The position numbers and the translations under genes are program-made. The notes under the pieces are model-generated. The model worked only from the letters and a program-made list of their open reading frames with translations. It made no database searches and was not told where the DNA came from. Shown one piece after another: positions 34,727 through 42,173 of a stretch of 64,000 nt of DNA (position 1 is the stretch's first letter; each line of letters opens with the position of its first letter). Source of the DNA: Acidimicrobilacustris europaeus (GTDB lineage Bacteria; Actinomycetota; Acidimicrobiia; Acidimicrobiales; Acidimicrobilacustridaceae); contig OZ239146.1 of NCBI GenBank assembly GCA_965194515.1, positions 1,860,001 through 1,924,000 of the forward strand, read 5' to 3'.

Positions 34727-35710
34727 TCAATCGTTAAGAAGTTCGGCGACGTCGCGCGCGAAGTACGTAAGAACCATGTCGGCGCCCGCTCGTCGAATGG
34801 AGGTGAGTTGCTCGATGGCGACTGCGTCACCATCGATCCATCCACGTTCTGCCGCTGCTTTGACCATCGCGTATTCGCCAGACACGTGATAGGCGGCCAT
34901 GGGAATGTCGACCTCTTGGCGAGCCCTTGCGATGATGTCGAGATAGGACATCGCCGGCTTCACCATCACGATGTCTGCGCCTTCAAGAATGTCTTGACGA
35001 ATCTCTTCGAGAGACTCTCGGGCGTTTGCGGGGTCTTGCTGATACCCCTTGCGATCGCCACCGTCTTCGATCGTGACATCGACTGCATCGCGGAACGGGC
35101 CGTAAAGCGCCGATGCGTATTTCGCGGAATACGCCATGATCGCTGTCTCGATGAAGTCTTCTTCGTCGAGTGCATCGCGGATTGCAGCAACTGCGCCGTC
35201 CATCATTCCTGAAGGAGCAACGACGTCAGCGCCTGCGGTTGCTTGGGCAATCGCGACGTTGGCGTAAAGATCGAGCGTTGCGTCGTTGTCGACGCTGCCG
35301 CGGCCGTCGAGAACCCCGCAGTGACCATGCGTGGTGTACTCATCGAGACAGAGATCAGACATGAGAACAACGCGATCACCAAACGTGTCGCGCAACTCAC
35401 GCAATGCGATCTGAACGATGCCATCTGGGTTCCAGGCGCCCGACCCAATGTCGTCCTTGGTTTCGGGAACCCCAAAGAGGATGACTCCCGGAACACCGAG
35501 GCCCACGAGATCGGCAACCTCGGCACGAAGCGAACCAAGGGTGTGTTGCATGACGCCAGGAATCGATGCGATCGGCTGTGGTTCTGTAATTCCTTCACGC
35601 ACGAAAAGGGGCGCAATGAGATCGTCGGGGGTGAGACGCGTTTCAGCGACCATCCGTCGGAGAGCAGGTGTGCGTCGAAGACGACGAAGTCGGCGTTGAG
35701 GGAAACTCAT
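34727..35710 (-). CDS. hemB: 5-aminolevulinate dehydratase (porphobilinogen synthase)
   Basis: A 327-residue enzyme joining two 5-aminolevulinate molecules into porphobilinogen. The two Schiff-base lysines are in AYSAKYASALYGPFR and IVMVKPAMSYLD. The metal-site region DLCLDEYTTHGHCG has two Cys. The allosteric-type sequence GYQQDPANAREAL-like (GYQQDPANARES) is present. It starts 11 bases after the cobA-hemD stop. Confidence 0.96.
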   Translation of the reverse strand: MSFPQRRLRRLRRTPALRRMVAETRLTPDDLIAPLFVREGITEPQPIASIPGVMQHTLGSLRAEVADLVGLGVPGVILFGVPETKDDIGSGAWNPDGIVQIALRELRDTFGDRVVLMSDLCLDEYTTHGHCGVLDGRGSVDNDATLDLYANVAIAQATAGADVVAPSGMMDGAVAAIRDALDEEDFIETAIMAYSAKYASALYGPFRDAVDVTIEDGGDRKGYQQDPANARESLEEIRQDILEGADIVMVKPAMSYLDIIARARQEVDIPMAAYHVSGEYAMVKAAAERGWIDGDAVAIEQLTSIRRAGADMVLTYFARDVAELLND

Positions 35711-35721
35711 TGGCGCAGAGC

Positions 35722-37257
35722 CTAGGCACGTCGCTGTTGGCGACCGAATCGGGGGCCACGACTGGAACGTCGGGGGGTCTTCTGCTTCGGGGTGGCGGGG
35801 TGCGCACTGCGTTCAACGAGCGCATCGACAAGTCCGTCAATGGTGTGGACATCGGCGATCACATCGACGCGAAGACCAGCCCGACGCGCCGTGTCGGCCG
35901 TGATTGGACCAATACACGCGACGACCTTGGGGAGCGTGTCGACCCCGAATGCCGCAACCCAGTTGTCGACCGTTGAAGCCGAGGTGAATGTGACGATGTC
36001 GGCGTCAGTGATTCGTTCGCGCTCGGCGTCGGAAGGTTCCACCGGAATTGTTCGATAGGCATCGACGACATCGACGCGCCATCCCATCGCTCGTAATCCG
36101 TCGGGCAGAACGTCGCGAGCAACCTCGGCACGTGCAAGCAAGACTCGCCGTTGGTCGGCGTCGTGAGGAAGTGGAAACGCTTCGAGCAGCGATTCAGCAA
36201 TGAATCGTTCAGGAATGAGGTCGGTCACGAGGTTGTGATCGGCCAGAACTTCGGCAGTTCCTGGGCCAATCGCTGCAATCTTTACGCCGGCAAGATCGCG
36301 TCCGTCGCGCAGGTGCTCGCAGAATCGCGCCGCACCATTTGCTGACGTCAGCACGAGCCAGTCATAGGAAGAGACCTGCGCAACTGCAGCGTTCAACGCC
36401 GCGCCGCCGTCAAGTGGATCAACAATTTCGATGGTGGGCACAATCAACGCGTCGGCCCCTTCGTCTCGTAACCGATCAGCGAGAACGGATGACTGATGCC
36501 GAGGCCGCGTGACAATTACTTTCTTGCCAAAGAGCGGCCGTGATTCAAACCATGAAAGATCCATGGCCGCGACCTGTCCGACCACGATCACGCTCGGCGA
36601 CGCCAATTGTTCTTGGGCAATTGCTGAAAGCGTTGACCTCACGGTGTGTTGTTCGGGACGCGTACCCCACCGAATTGCTGCTGCGGGCGTATCGGGGGCA
36701 AGGCCGCCGGCGAGGAGCCGATCGACGATCTTCGGCAACCGGCCGATCCCCATGAGGATGATGATGGTCCCCCCCAGTTGCGCAGCAGCTTCCCAATTGA
36801 CCTCGTCGCTCTTGTCGGGATCCTCATGGCCAGTAATGACGGTGAATGAGGTCGACGAGTGGCGCAACGTCACGGGAATGCCCGCATACGCAGGAACGGC
36901 GATTGCCGAGGTCACCCCGGGCACGACCTCGTAATGGAGGCCCGCAGCGGCAAGAGCCGCCGCTTCCTCTCCCCCACGAGCGAAAACGAACGGATCACCG
37001 CCCTTAAGGCGAACGACTGTCAGACCCTGTTTGGCCTTTTCGACGAGCAATGCATTGATGTCGTCCTGAGGCATCACGGCACGACCCGCCGATTTCGCCA
37101 CGCTGATTCGCTCCGCCCCAGGCGGGGCCAGATCGAGCAAAGCGCTGACAGAAAGCCGGTCGTAGACCACGACATCGGCCATCGCCAAGGCCTCGGCGCC
37201 ACGAAGTGTCAGCAATCCCGGATCGCCCGGTCCAGCTCCGACGAGAAACACAGTCAC
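35722..37257 (-). CDS. cobA-hemD: Fused uroporphyrinogen-III methyltransferase / uroporphyrinogen-III synthase
   Basis: A 511-residue two-domain protein. Residues 1-245 are a SUMT domain: VGAGPGDPGLLTLRGAEAL, RLKGGDPFVFARGGEEA and VVPGVTSAIAVPAYAGIP. Residues about 250-490 are the HemD fold, starting VIVTRPRHQSSVLADRL. The C-terminus is a basic Pro/Lys/Arg tail. HemD makes uroporphyrinogen III; the SUMT part draws some of it toward sirohaem or cobalamin. The first codon is GTG 37257, six bases after a TAGGCT box, so the message is probably leaderless. hemC is not next to it. Confidence 0.94.
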   Translation of the reverse strand: MTVFLVGAGPGDPGLLTLRGAEALAMADVVVYDRLSVSALLDLAPPGAERISVAKSAGRAVMPQDDINALLVEKAKQGLTVVRLKGGDPFVFARGGEEAAALAAAGLHYEVVPGVTSAIAVPAYAGIPVTLRHSSTSFTVITGHEDPDKSDEVNWEAAAQLGGTIIILMGIGRLPKIVDRLLAGGLAPDTPAAAIRWGTRPEQHTVRSTLSAIAQEQLASPSVIVVGQVAAMDLSWFESRPLFGKKVIVTRPRHQSSVLADRLRDEGADALIVPTIEIVDPLDGGAALNAAVAQVSSYDWLVLTSANGAARFCEHLRDGRDLAGVKIAAIGPGTAEVLADHNLVTDLIPERFIAESLLEAFPLPHDADQRRVLLARAEVARDVLPDGLRAMGWRVDVVDAYRTIPVEPSDAERERITDADIVTFTSASTVDNWVAAFGVDTLPKVVACIGPITADTARRAGLRVDVIADVHTIDGLVDALVERSAHPATPKQKTPRRSSRGPRFGRQQRRA

Positions 37258-37263
37258 TTTTTG

Positions 37264-37269
37264 AGCCTA
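37264..37269 (-). promoter_or_regulatory. -10 box of the cobA-hemD operon (leaderless)
   Basis: TAGGCT on the minus strand, then six bases (CAAAAA), then the GTG start at 37257. There is no ribosome-binding site. The same arrangement is found before four or more other genes in the window. Confidence 0.65.
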
Positions 37270-37355
37270 GGGGGAAGGCCTGCCCTTAGGCCCCTTGGGG
37301 CCCTCTATGCCCAAGGTCACAGGGCATCTCGGAAGCTTTTCCGCGGATCGGAAAT

Positions 37356-37369
37356 ATTTAGCGCTAAAT
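37356..37369. promoter_or_regulatory. 14-base palindrome upstream of whiB
   Basis: ATTTAGCGCTAAAT is a perfect palindrome 54 bases before the whiB start and about 87 bases before cobA-hemD on the other strand. Its position in the divergent promoter region suggests an operator. I cannot name the factor. Confidence 0.5.
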
Positions 37370-37423
37370 TCAGTTACACCTCATGACGGCAACGTCACTC
37401 GGTTCACGAACCCAGGAGTTGAG

Positions 37424-37726
37424 ATGGAATCCATGTTGCTCGCAGTAGCTCGACCTGAATGGATGGACCATGCCTCGTGCAAGGGTCGAACAAACCTTTT
37501 CTTTGGTATCGCTGGCGAACGCCCGGAACGTCGAGTTCGTCGTGAAGCAACCGCTCGTGCGATGTGCGCGGCATGTCCGGTGAATTTCGAATGCCGAGAA
37601 TTGGCTCGCGACAACCGTGAGAACGGTTTTTGGGGTGGCGAGAACGAAGAAGAACGAGCCGCAGCCGGCCACTCCCCTCGTTCAATCAGTCGCCGCTCGG
37701 TGCAAGACGCAGCTCGAGCATCCTGA
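37424..37726 (+). CDS. whiB: WhiB-family iron-sulfur transcription regulator
   Basis: A 100-residue protein from ATG 37424, with AGGAG six bases before it; an ATG at 37433 is a possible alternative. The four cluster cysteines are Cys19 or so in DHASCKGR, the pair in CAACP, and the Cys of FECRELA. The WhiB turn GFWGGENEEER follows. These proteins bind sigma factor and a [4Fe-4S] cluster and react to redox or NO. Only three bases separate its stop from that of the convergent photolyase gene. The target genes are not known. Confidence 0.92.
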   Translation: MESMLLAVARPEWMDHASCKGRTNLFFGIAGERPERRVRREATARAMCAACPVNFECRELARDNRENGFWGGENEEERAAAGHSPRSISRRSVQDAARAS

Positions 37727-37729
37727 GAC

Positions 37730-39124
37730 TCAGCGCTTCACTGCCCCATACGCATCGAGAACACGCCCGCGGCTGAAGGCAAGATCAACAATCGGTTCGG
37801 GATAGTCCAACCCAATTTCAATTCCGGCCGCAGCGAGTTCAAGCGGACCAGTAGCCCACGGTTCATGAATAGCTGACGCATCGAGGTTTGCGAGTTCCGG
37901 AACCCAACGTCGGATGTAGTCACCGTTTGCGTCGAACCGTTGACTTTGCAGAATCGGATTAAACACGCGGTTGTACGGAGACGCATCGGGTCCAGTGCCT
38001 GCAACCCATTGCCAGTTCCCAACGTTCTGCGAAACATCTGCATCGAGCAGCACATGCCGGAAATAACGTTCGCCGCGCCGCCAATCGATCAGCAAGTTCT
38101 TTACAAGGAATGATGCCGTGACCATCCGTACACGGTTGTGCATCCAACCGGTCTCACGAAGTTGCCGCATACCCGCGTCAACCAATGGATAACCAGTGCG
38201 GCCGTTCTTCCACGCTTCAAAACCTTTGTCGTCTTGTCGCCACTGGATCGCCGCGTACTGCGGCTTCATAGGTTGTTCAACGAGCGTCGGTGTTGCAATC
38301 AACATGTGCGCATACCAATCGCGCCAAGCAAGTTGACGCACCAATGCTGCGCGTCCCCCCGTTGATTCCCCGACCACCTGAGCAACTCGGCGCGGTGACA
38401 GCGTTCCGAAACGAAGGTCGATCGACAACTGGGAAGTTCCAAGGACCGACGGTGTGTTGCGATCTTCGTCGTAGGTATCAGCGCGAGCGACTGCGAGATC
38501 GAGTCGCGCAAGTGCTCCGCGTTCTCCAGGCAGAGCCGCCTCTCCGACTTCTCCGTCAAGGACTGGGTACTCGCCCTCGATCTTCGGAAGTGCATCGCCC
38601 GGATCGTTTGTAAGTGACGCATCGCCTGATGTCGGCCACGGGGTCCACGGCGTACGTTCCCACACACGGAAAAAGGGTGTGAACACCTGCGAAAGCGAAC
38701 CGGCCCTGGTCTGAATGTGGCCTGGTTCGTGCACCAAGGTTCCCCACTCGGGCACCCATTCAACGGCGTTCGCATCGAGAGCCGCTCGCACGGCATCATC
38801 ACGTTCGGCGGCATACGGCGTCACATCGTGATTGACATGAACCGCAGAGACGCCGAGCCGACCCGCTTCTTGCGGGACAACAACTCGTGGGTCGCCAACC
38901 CGAACAAGAAGTCGACCACCTTGTTCGGAAAGAACTGCATCAAGCGCCGCGACGTCACCGAGAAGTCGGACAACACGACGCGAACTCGCGCGATCAAATA
39001 ACGCCGGATCCACAACGAAGAGAGCGGTGACCTGACGATGTTCCGAGGTTGCCGCCGCCCATGCGGGATTGTCATCGAGACGCAGATCCCGGCGGAACCA
39101 CACCAATCCCGACGTTGATGACAT
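37730..39124 (-). CDS. phr: Deoxyribodipyrimidine photolyase
   Basis: A 464-residue FAD enzyme that repairs UV-made pyrimidine dimers in light. The N-terminal antenna domain begins LVWFRRDLRLDDNPAW. The FAD-binding and DNA-binding C-terminal part shows RTGYPLVDAGMRQLRETGWMHNR, DWRRGERYF and NWQWVAGTGPDASPYNRVFNP. Start ATG 39124 is five bases after the upstream stop. Class I (CPD) type most likely, though a (6-4) or cryptochrome variant cannot be excluded by eye. Confidence 0.93.
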   Translation of the reverse strand: MSSTSGLVWFRRDLRLDDNPAWAAATSEHRQVTALFVVDPALFDRASSRRVVRLLGDVAALDAVLSEQGGRLLVRVGDPRVVVPQEAGRLGVSAVHVNHDVTPYAAERDDAVRAALDANAVEWVPEWGTLVHEPGHIQTRAGSLSQVFTPFFRVWERTPWTPWPTSGDASLTNDPGDALPKIEGEYPVLDGEVGEAALPGERGALARLDLAVARADTYDEDRNTPSVLGTSQLSIDLRFGTLSPRRVAQVVGESTGGRAALVRQLAWRDWYAHMLIATPTLVEQPMKPQYAAIQWRQDDKGFEAWKNGRTGYPLVDAGMRQLRETGWMHNRVRMVTASFLVKNLLIDWRRGERYFRHVLLDADVSQNVGNWQWVAGTGPDASPYNRVFNPILQSQRFDANGDYIRRWVPELANLDASAIHEPWATGPLELAAAGIEIGLDYPEPIVDLAFSRGRVLDAYGAVKR

Positions 39125-39129
39125 TGCGA

Positions 39130-40074
39130 TCAGGCGATCGGTCGGCCGAAGGGCACTGTCGCCCAACTTTCAAGGAAAGCTTCGGCAACTTCGCACGCAC
39201 CAAGGAGCGGCCCATTTGGAGCATCGATGATTTGAGCGATTGCATCGCCAACAAGCGCAGCTGGATCGGTTGACGAACCGTCGACTGGCCATGCGGCGAG
39301 GTGACCTGACGTTGTGACGAAATCAGGGAGAACAACAACACCGGATCGACCAAACGAAGCGAGTGCTTTCGCTGAGACAGGCATCGGGCCGCTCGGCACA
39401 ATCATCCGAGCTTTCACGTTGTCGGCGTTTGCAAGACCAATAAGGCCAACTTTCGAACCGGCAACCAAGATTTCGACATCGGCATGAAGAACTGCGTTGG
39501 CGTCTTCAGAAACATCGGGCTCAACCACCGTTGCGCCCGCGGTACGGAAGAGTTCGATGAGTGATGACGACATCGCGTCGAAGGTTTCGATCGCGACAGT
39601 GCGCCCAGAAAGCCCACCGAGTGCTCGGTCCGCGGCAGCGACGATGCCCGCGGCGGTAAGCGCGTTGCGATCTGACCACCAAGCTTCGGGACGCGGATCA
39701 CGGGACCGAAGACCAGCAAGGGCGTCGGCCGAAACTCCACGACCCGCGCTGAGGTGAACGGTTGCGAAGGAATCTTCCGCCAACTCTGTGGCGAACGAAC
39801 TGATGGCCTCATCTTTCGCATCAACCGGTGCGTTCACCGCTGCTGATGCACCCGAGACCTTGCGGCCAAAAAACGCATATCGGTAGGTCTCAGAACGTGC
39901 GAGCCAGGTCGCTCCGTCGACGAGCACCTTGGGTGCGGTACGGACGATTCCGACCGCCGCCGGAGCATCGTCAAGATCGATAACGACGAATCCGTCAGTT
40001 GAGGTGAGTTTGCGCGTAGTCACGGTCGGTGAGTCTCGCACAGTCGCCGAACACGTCCTTGCTCGGACAAGCAT
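39130..40074 (-). CDS. Glu/Leu/Phe/Val dehydrogenase-like protein without the catalytic lysine motif
   Basis: A 314-residue protein from ATG 40074, or 297 residues from GTG 40023. The region TYRYAFFGRKVSGASAAV aligns with the amino-acid dehydrogenase pattern TYKxALxGLPxGGGKG, but the Lys position is Ser. A second half beginning LTAAGIVAAADRALGGLSGRTVAI resembles the Rossmann NAD domain of that family. Family membership is by pattern and only moderately sure. It shares an operon with the photolyase. A dead or altered enzyme is the likely reading. Confidence 0.55.
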   Translation of the reverse strand: MLVRARTCSATVRDSPTVTTRKLTSTDGFVVIDLDDAPAAVGIVRTAPKVLVDGATWLARSETYRYAFFGRKVSGASAAVNAPVDAKDEAISSFATELAEDSFATVHLSAGRGVSADALAGLRSRDPRPEAWWSDRNALTAAGIVAAADRALGGLSGRTVAIETFDAMSSSLIELFRTAGATVVEPDVSEDANAVLHADVEILVAGSKVGLIGLANADNVKARMIVPSGPMPVSAKALASFGRSGVVVLPDFVTTSGHLAAWPVDGSSTDPAALVGDAIAQIIDAPNGPLLGACEVAEAFLESWATVPFGRPIA

Positions 40075-40095
40075 GGAACCGGGCAGAATGGCGGG

Positions 40096-40587
40096 ATGGA
40101 AACCATCGATGTCGTCATCGAAATCCCCCGAGGCAGCCGAAACAAGTACGAGATCGACCACGAAACTGGCCGAATCCGCCTCGATCGCCGCCTCTTCTCC
40201 GCCACCACGTACCCCACCGAGTACGGCTTCATCCCCGACACGCTCTCTGAGGACGGCGACCCTCTCGATGTCCTTGTACTCACCGAGGACCCCACCTTCC
40301 CGGGGTGCTGGATTCATGTCCGCCCCGTCGGCGTGATGTGGATGACCGATGACGCTGGCCGCGACGCCAAGATTCTGTGTGTTCACCACCGCGAACCCCG
40401 ATGGCGCGATGCGGTCGATATCGATGACATCCCGGCCGAGACACTCGCCGAGATCAAGCACTTCTTCTCCATCTACAAAGACCTCGAACCCGGAAAGTTC
40501 TCCGATGTCGGAGATTTCGAAGGACGCGCCTCGGCATGGACCGAAATCGAGGCATCTCTGGCCCGCTACGTACCCGGAAAGCATTGA
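40096..40587 (+). CDS. ppa: Inorganic pyrophosphatase (family I)
   Basis: A 163-residue cytoplasmic enzyme that hydrolyses pyrophosphate. Motifs: IPRGSRNKYEID at the N-terminus, TYPTEYGFIPDTL, the metal-binding DGDPLDVLVL and DDAGRDAKIL. Length is typical of bacterial family I. ATG 40096 has no clear ribosome site, and CAGAAT ends six bases before it, so it may be leaderless. It is divergent from the dehydrogenase-like gene, only 21 bases away. Confidence 0.95.
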   Translation: METIDVVIEIPRGSRNKYEIDHETGRIRLDRRLFSATTYPTEYGFIPDTLSEDGDPLDVLVLTEDPTFPGCWIHVRPVGVMWMTDDAGRDAKILCVHHREPRWRDAVDIDDIPAETLAEIKHFFSIYKDLEPGKFSDVGDFEGRASAWTEIEASLARYVPGKH

Positions 40588-40702
40588 TTGCGTTTCTCGA
40601 ATATTCGGGGAAAGCTATTCCCGACCTACAGGGTCGACTTTTGCGCCTGAGTCGGCCATGATGGCGACCCATCCCCTTTCGAGCCACGGAGGCTTCCGAA
40701 AC

Positions 40703-41338
40703 ATGGCACTACGGCTTGGCGATATCGCCCCCGACTTCACCGCTGACACCACTCAGGGCAGCGTTACCTTCCACGATTGGAAGGGCGACTCTTGGGCCAT
40801 TCTCTTTTCTCACCCCAAGGACTTCACTCCGGTCTGCACCACCGAACTCGGCACCGTTGCCAAGCTCAAGCCCGAATGGGACAAGCGCAACGTCAAGCCG
40901 ATCGGCCTTTCGGTCGACCCGGTCGACTCCCATATCTCTTGGGAAAGCGACATTGAGGAAACTCAAGGTCAGGCCGTCAATTTCCCCATGATCGCCGACC
41001 CAGAGCGCACCGTGGCCGACCTCTACGACATGATCCACCCCAACGCCAGCGACACCATGACGGTTCGCTCGGTCTTCGTGATCGATCCGGCCAACAAGGT
41101 TCGGCTCATCCTCACCTACCCGGCCAGCACCGGTCGCAACTTCGACGAACTCCTTCGAGTCATCGACTCGCTTCAGCTCACCGATGGCTACAAGGTTGCA
41201 ACTCCCGCGAACTGGAAAGACGGAGACGACGTCATTGTGGTTCCGGCTCTTTCTGATGAAGAGGCCACCGAGCGTTTCCCCAAGGGATTCAAGAAGTTGA
41301 AGCCCTACCTTCGCATCACACCTCAGCCCAACCGCTGA
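40703..41338 (+). CDS. 1-Cys peroxiredoxin (AhpC/Prx6 type)
   Basis: A 211-residue peroxidase from ATG 40703, with GGAGG at 40688-40692. The peroxidatic Cys is in DFTPVCTTELG near residue 46. The Prx6-type C-terminal domain includes FVIDPANKVRLILTYPASTGR and GDDVIVVPALSDEEA. No second resolving Cys is seen, hence 1-Cys. It removes peroxides in the cytoplasm. The 115 bases before it hold a short palindrome CGAATATTCG and a weak hairpin at 40605-40624. Confidence 0.92.
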   Translation: MALRLGDIAPDFTADTTQGSVTFHDWKGDSWAILFSHPKDFTPVCTTELGTVAKLKPEWDKRNVKPIGLSVDPVDSHISWESDIEETQGQAVNFPMIADPERTVADLYDMIHPNASDTMTVRSVFVIDPANKVRLILTYPASTGRNFDELLRVIDSLQLTDGYKVATPANWKDGDDVIVVPALSDEEATERFPKGFKKLKPYLRITPQPNR

Positions 41339-41359
41339 ACAATCTGCAACCGATCTACC

Positions 41360-41389
41360 AAAGGGGACGGGCGAGTGCCTGTCCCCTTT
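41360..41389 (+). terminator. Intrinsic terminator after the peroxiredoxin gene
   Basis: AAAGGGGACGGGC at 41360-41372 pairs with GCCTGTCCCCTTT at 41377-41389 (one G-U), loop GAGT. The T-run is short (TTT). It ends the peroxiredoxin message just before the next promoter. Confidence 0.75.
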
Positions 41390-41403
41390 GCGCGTTCAGG
41401 GCC

Positions 41404-41409
41404 TAGCCT
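41404..41409 (+). promoter_or_regulatory. -10 box of the ABC exporter operon (leaderless)
   Basis: TAGCCT, then seven bases, then the GTG start at 41417. No Shine-Dalgarno sequence lies between. Fits the TAGNNT pattern of this genome. Confidence 0.55.
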
Positions 41410-41416
41410 TTCTCCC

Positions 41417-42172
41417 GTGACAACGACCACTTCTTCCCCCGCCGATACGTCAACTGCTGCTCATACCGAGAGCGTCACCAAGGTCTACGGAGCCGGCGAC
41501 ACGCTCGTCACCGCCCTCGACAACGTGAGCGTTTCGTTCGAGCGCAGCAAGTTCACCGCCATCATGGGCCCGTCCGGCAGCGGCAAGTCAACCCTCATGC
41601 ATTGCGTTGCCGGTCTCGACACCATCAACACAGGGCGGATCTTCATTGGCGATGTCGACCTGAGCGGCTTGAACGACAAGCAACTCACGCGTATGCGCCG
41701 CGACACGATTGGTTTCGTGTTCCAGGCATTCAACCTCGTGCCGACACTGACCGCGCTCGAGAACATCACGCTTCCGATGGATCTCGCTGGTCGCGCTCCC
41801 GATCAGGAATGGCTCGACACCATTGTCGCCACCGTCGGACTTGGCGATCGCCTCTCTCACCGCCCCAGCGAACTTTCTGGCGGACAGCAACAGCGGGTCG
41901 CTGTGGCTCGCGCACTCGCAAGTCAGCCCGCAATTATTTTTGCCGACGAGCCCACCGGCAATCTCGATTCTCGTAGCGGTTCAGAAATTCTTGAATTCAT
42001 GCGCACCGCCGTTGACAAATTCTCGCAAACGATCGTGATGGTGACTCATGATCCGCTTGCCGCGAGTTACGCCGACCGTGTTGTCTTTCTCGTCGACGGC
42101 AAAGTCGTTGACGACTTGCAATCGCCCACCACAGATTCGGTGATCGATCGCATGAAGAGCTTCGGAGCCTGA
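41417..42172 (+). CDS. ABC transporter ATPase, MacB/LolD type
   Basis: A 251-residue ATPase from GTG 41417. Walker A GPSGSGKST, Q-loop FVFQAFNLVP, signature LSGGQQQRVAVA, Walker B IIFADEPTGNLD and the His switch MVTHD are all present. The family pairs with FtsX-like permeases and moves lipoproteins, peptides or drugs, or transmits force. The permease follows one base later. Substrate not predictable. Confidence 0.93.
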   Translation: MTTTTSSPADTSTAAHTESVTKVYGAGDTLVTALDNVSVSFERSKFTAIMGPSGSGKSTLMHCVAGLDTINTGRIFIGDVDLSGLNDKQLTRMRRDTIGFVFQAFNLVPTLTALENITLPMDLAGRAPDQEWLDTIVATVGLGDRLSHRPSELSGGQQQRVAVARALASQPAIIFADEPTGNLDSRSGSEILEFMRTAVDKFSQTIVMVTHDPLAASYADRVVFLVDGKVVDDLQSPTTDSVIDRMKSFGA

Positions 42173-42173
42173 C

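Noticed and set aside
37289..37302. GGCCCCTTGGGGCC as a terminator or operator
   Set aside because: Only a two-base spacer, so no stable loop, and no T-run; probably a chance GC-rich repeat.
39130..40584. A 484-codon frame that extends the dehydrogenase-like gene upstream
   Set aside because: Its first 170 codons lie opposite the clear inorganic pyrophosphatase gene and have no family similarity, so the gene must start at 40074 or 40023.
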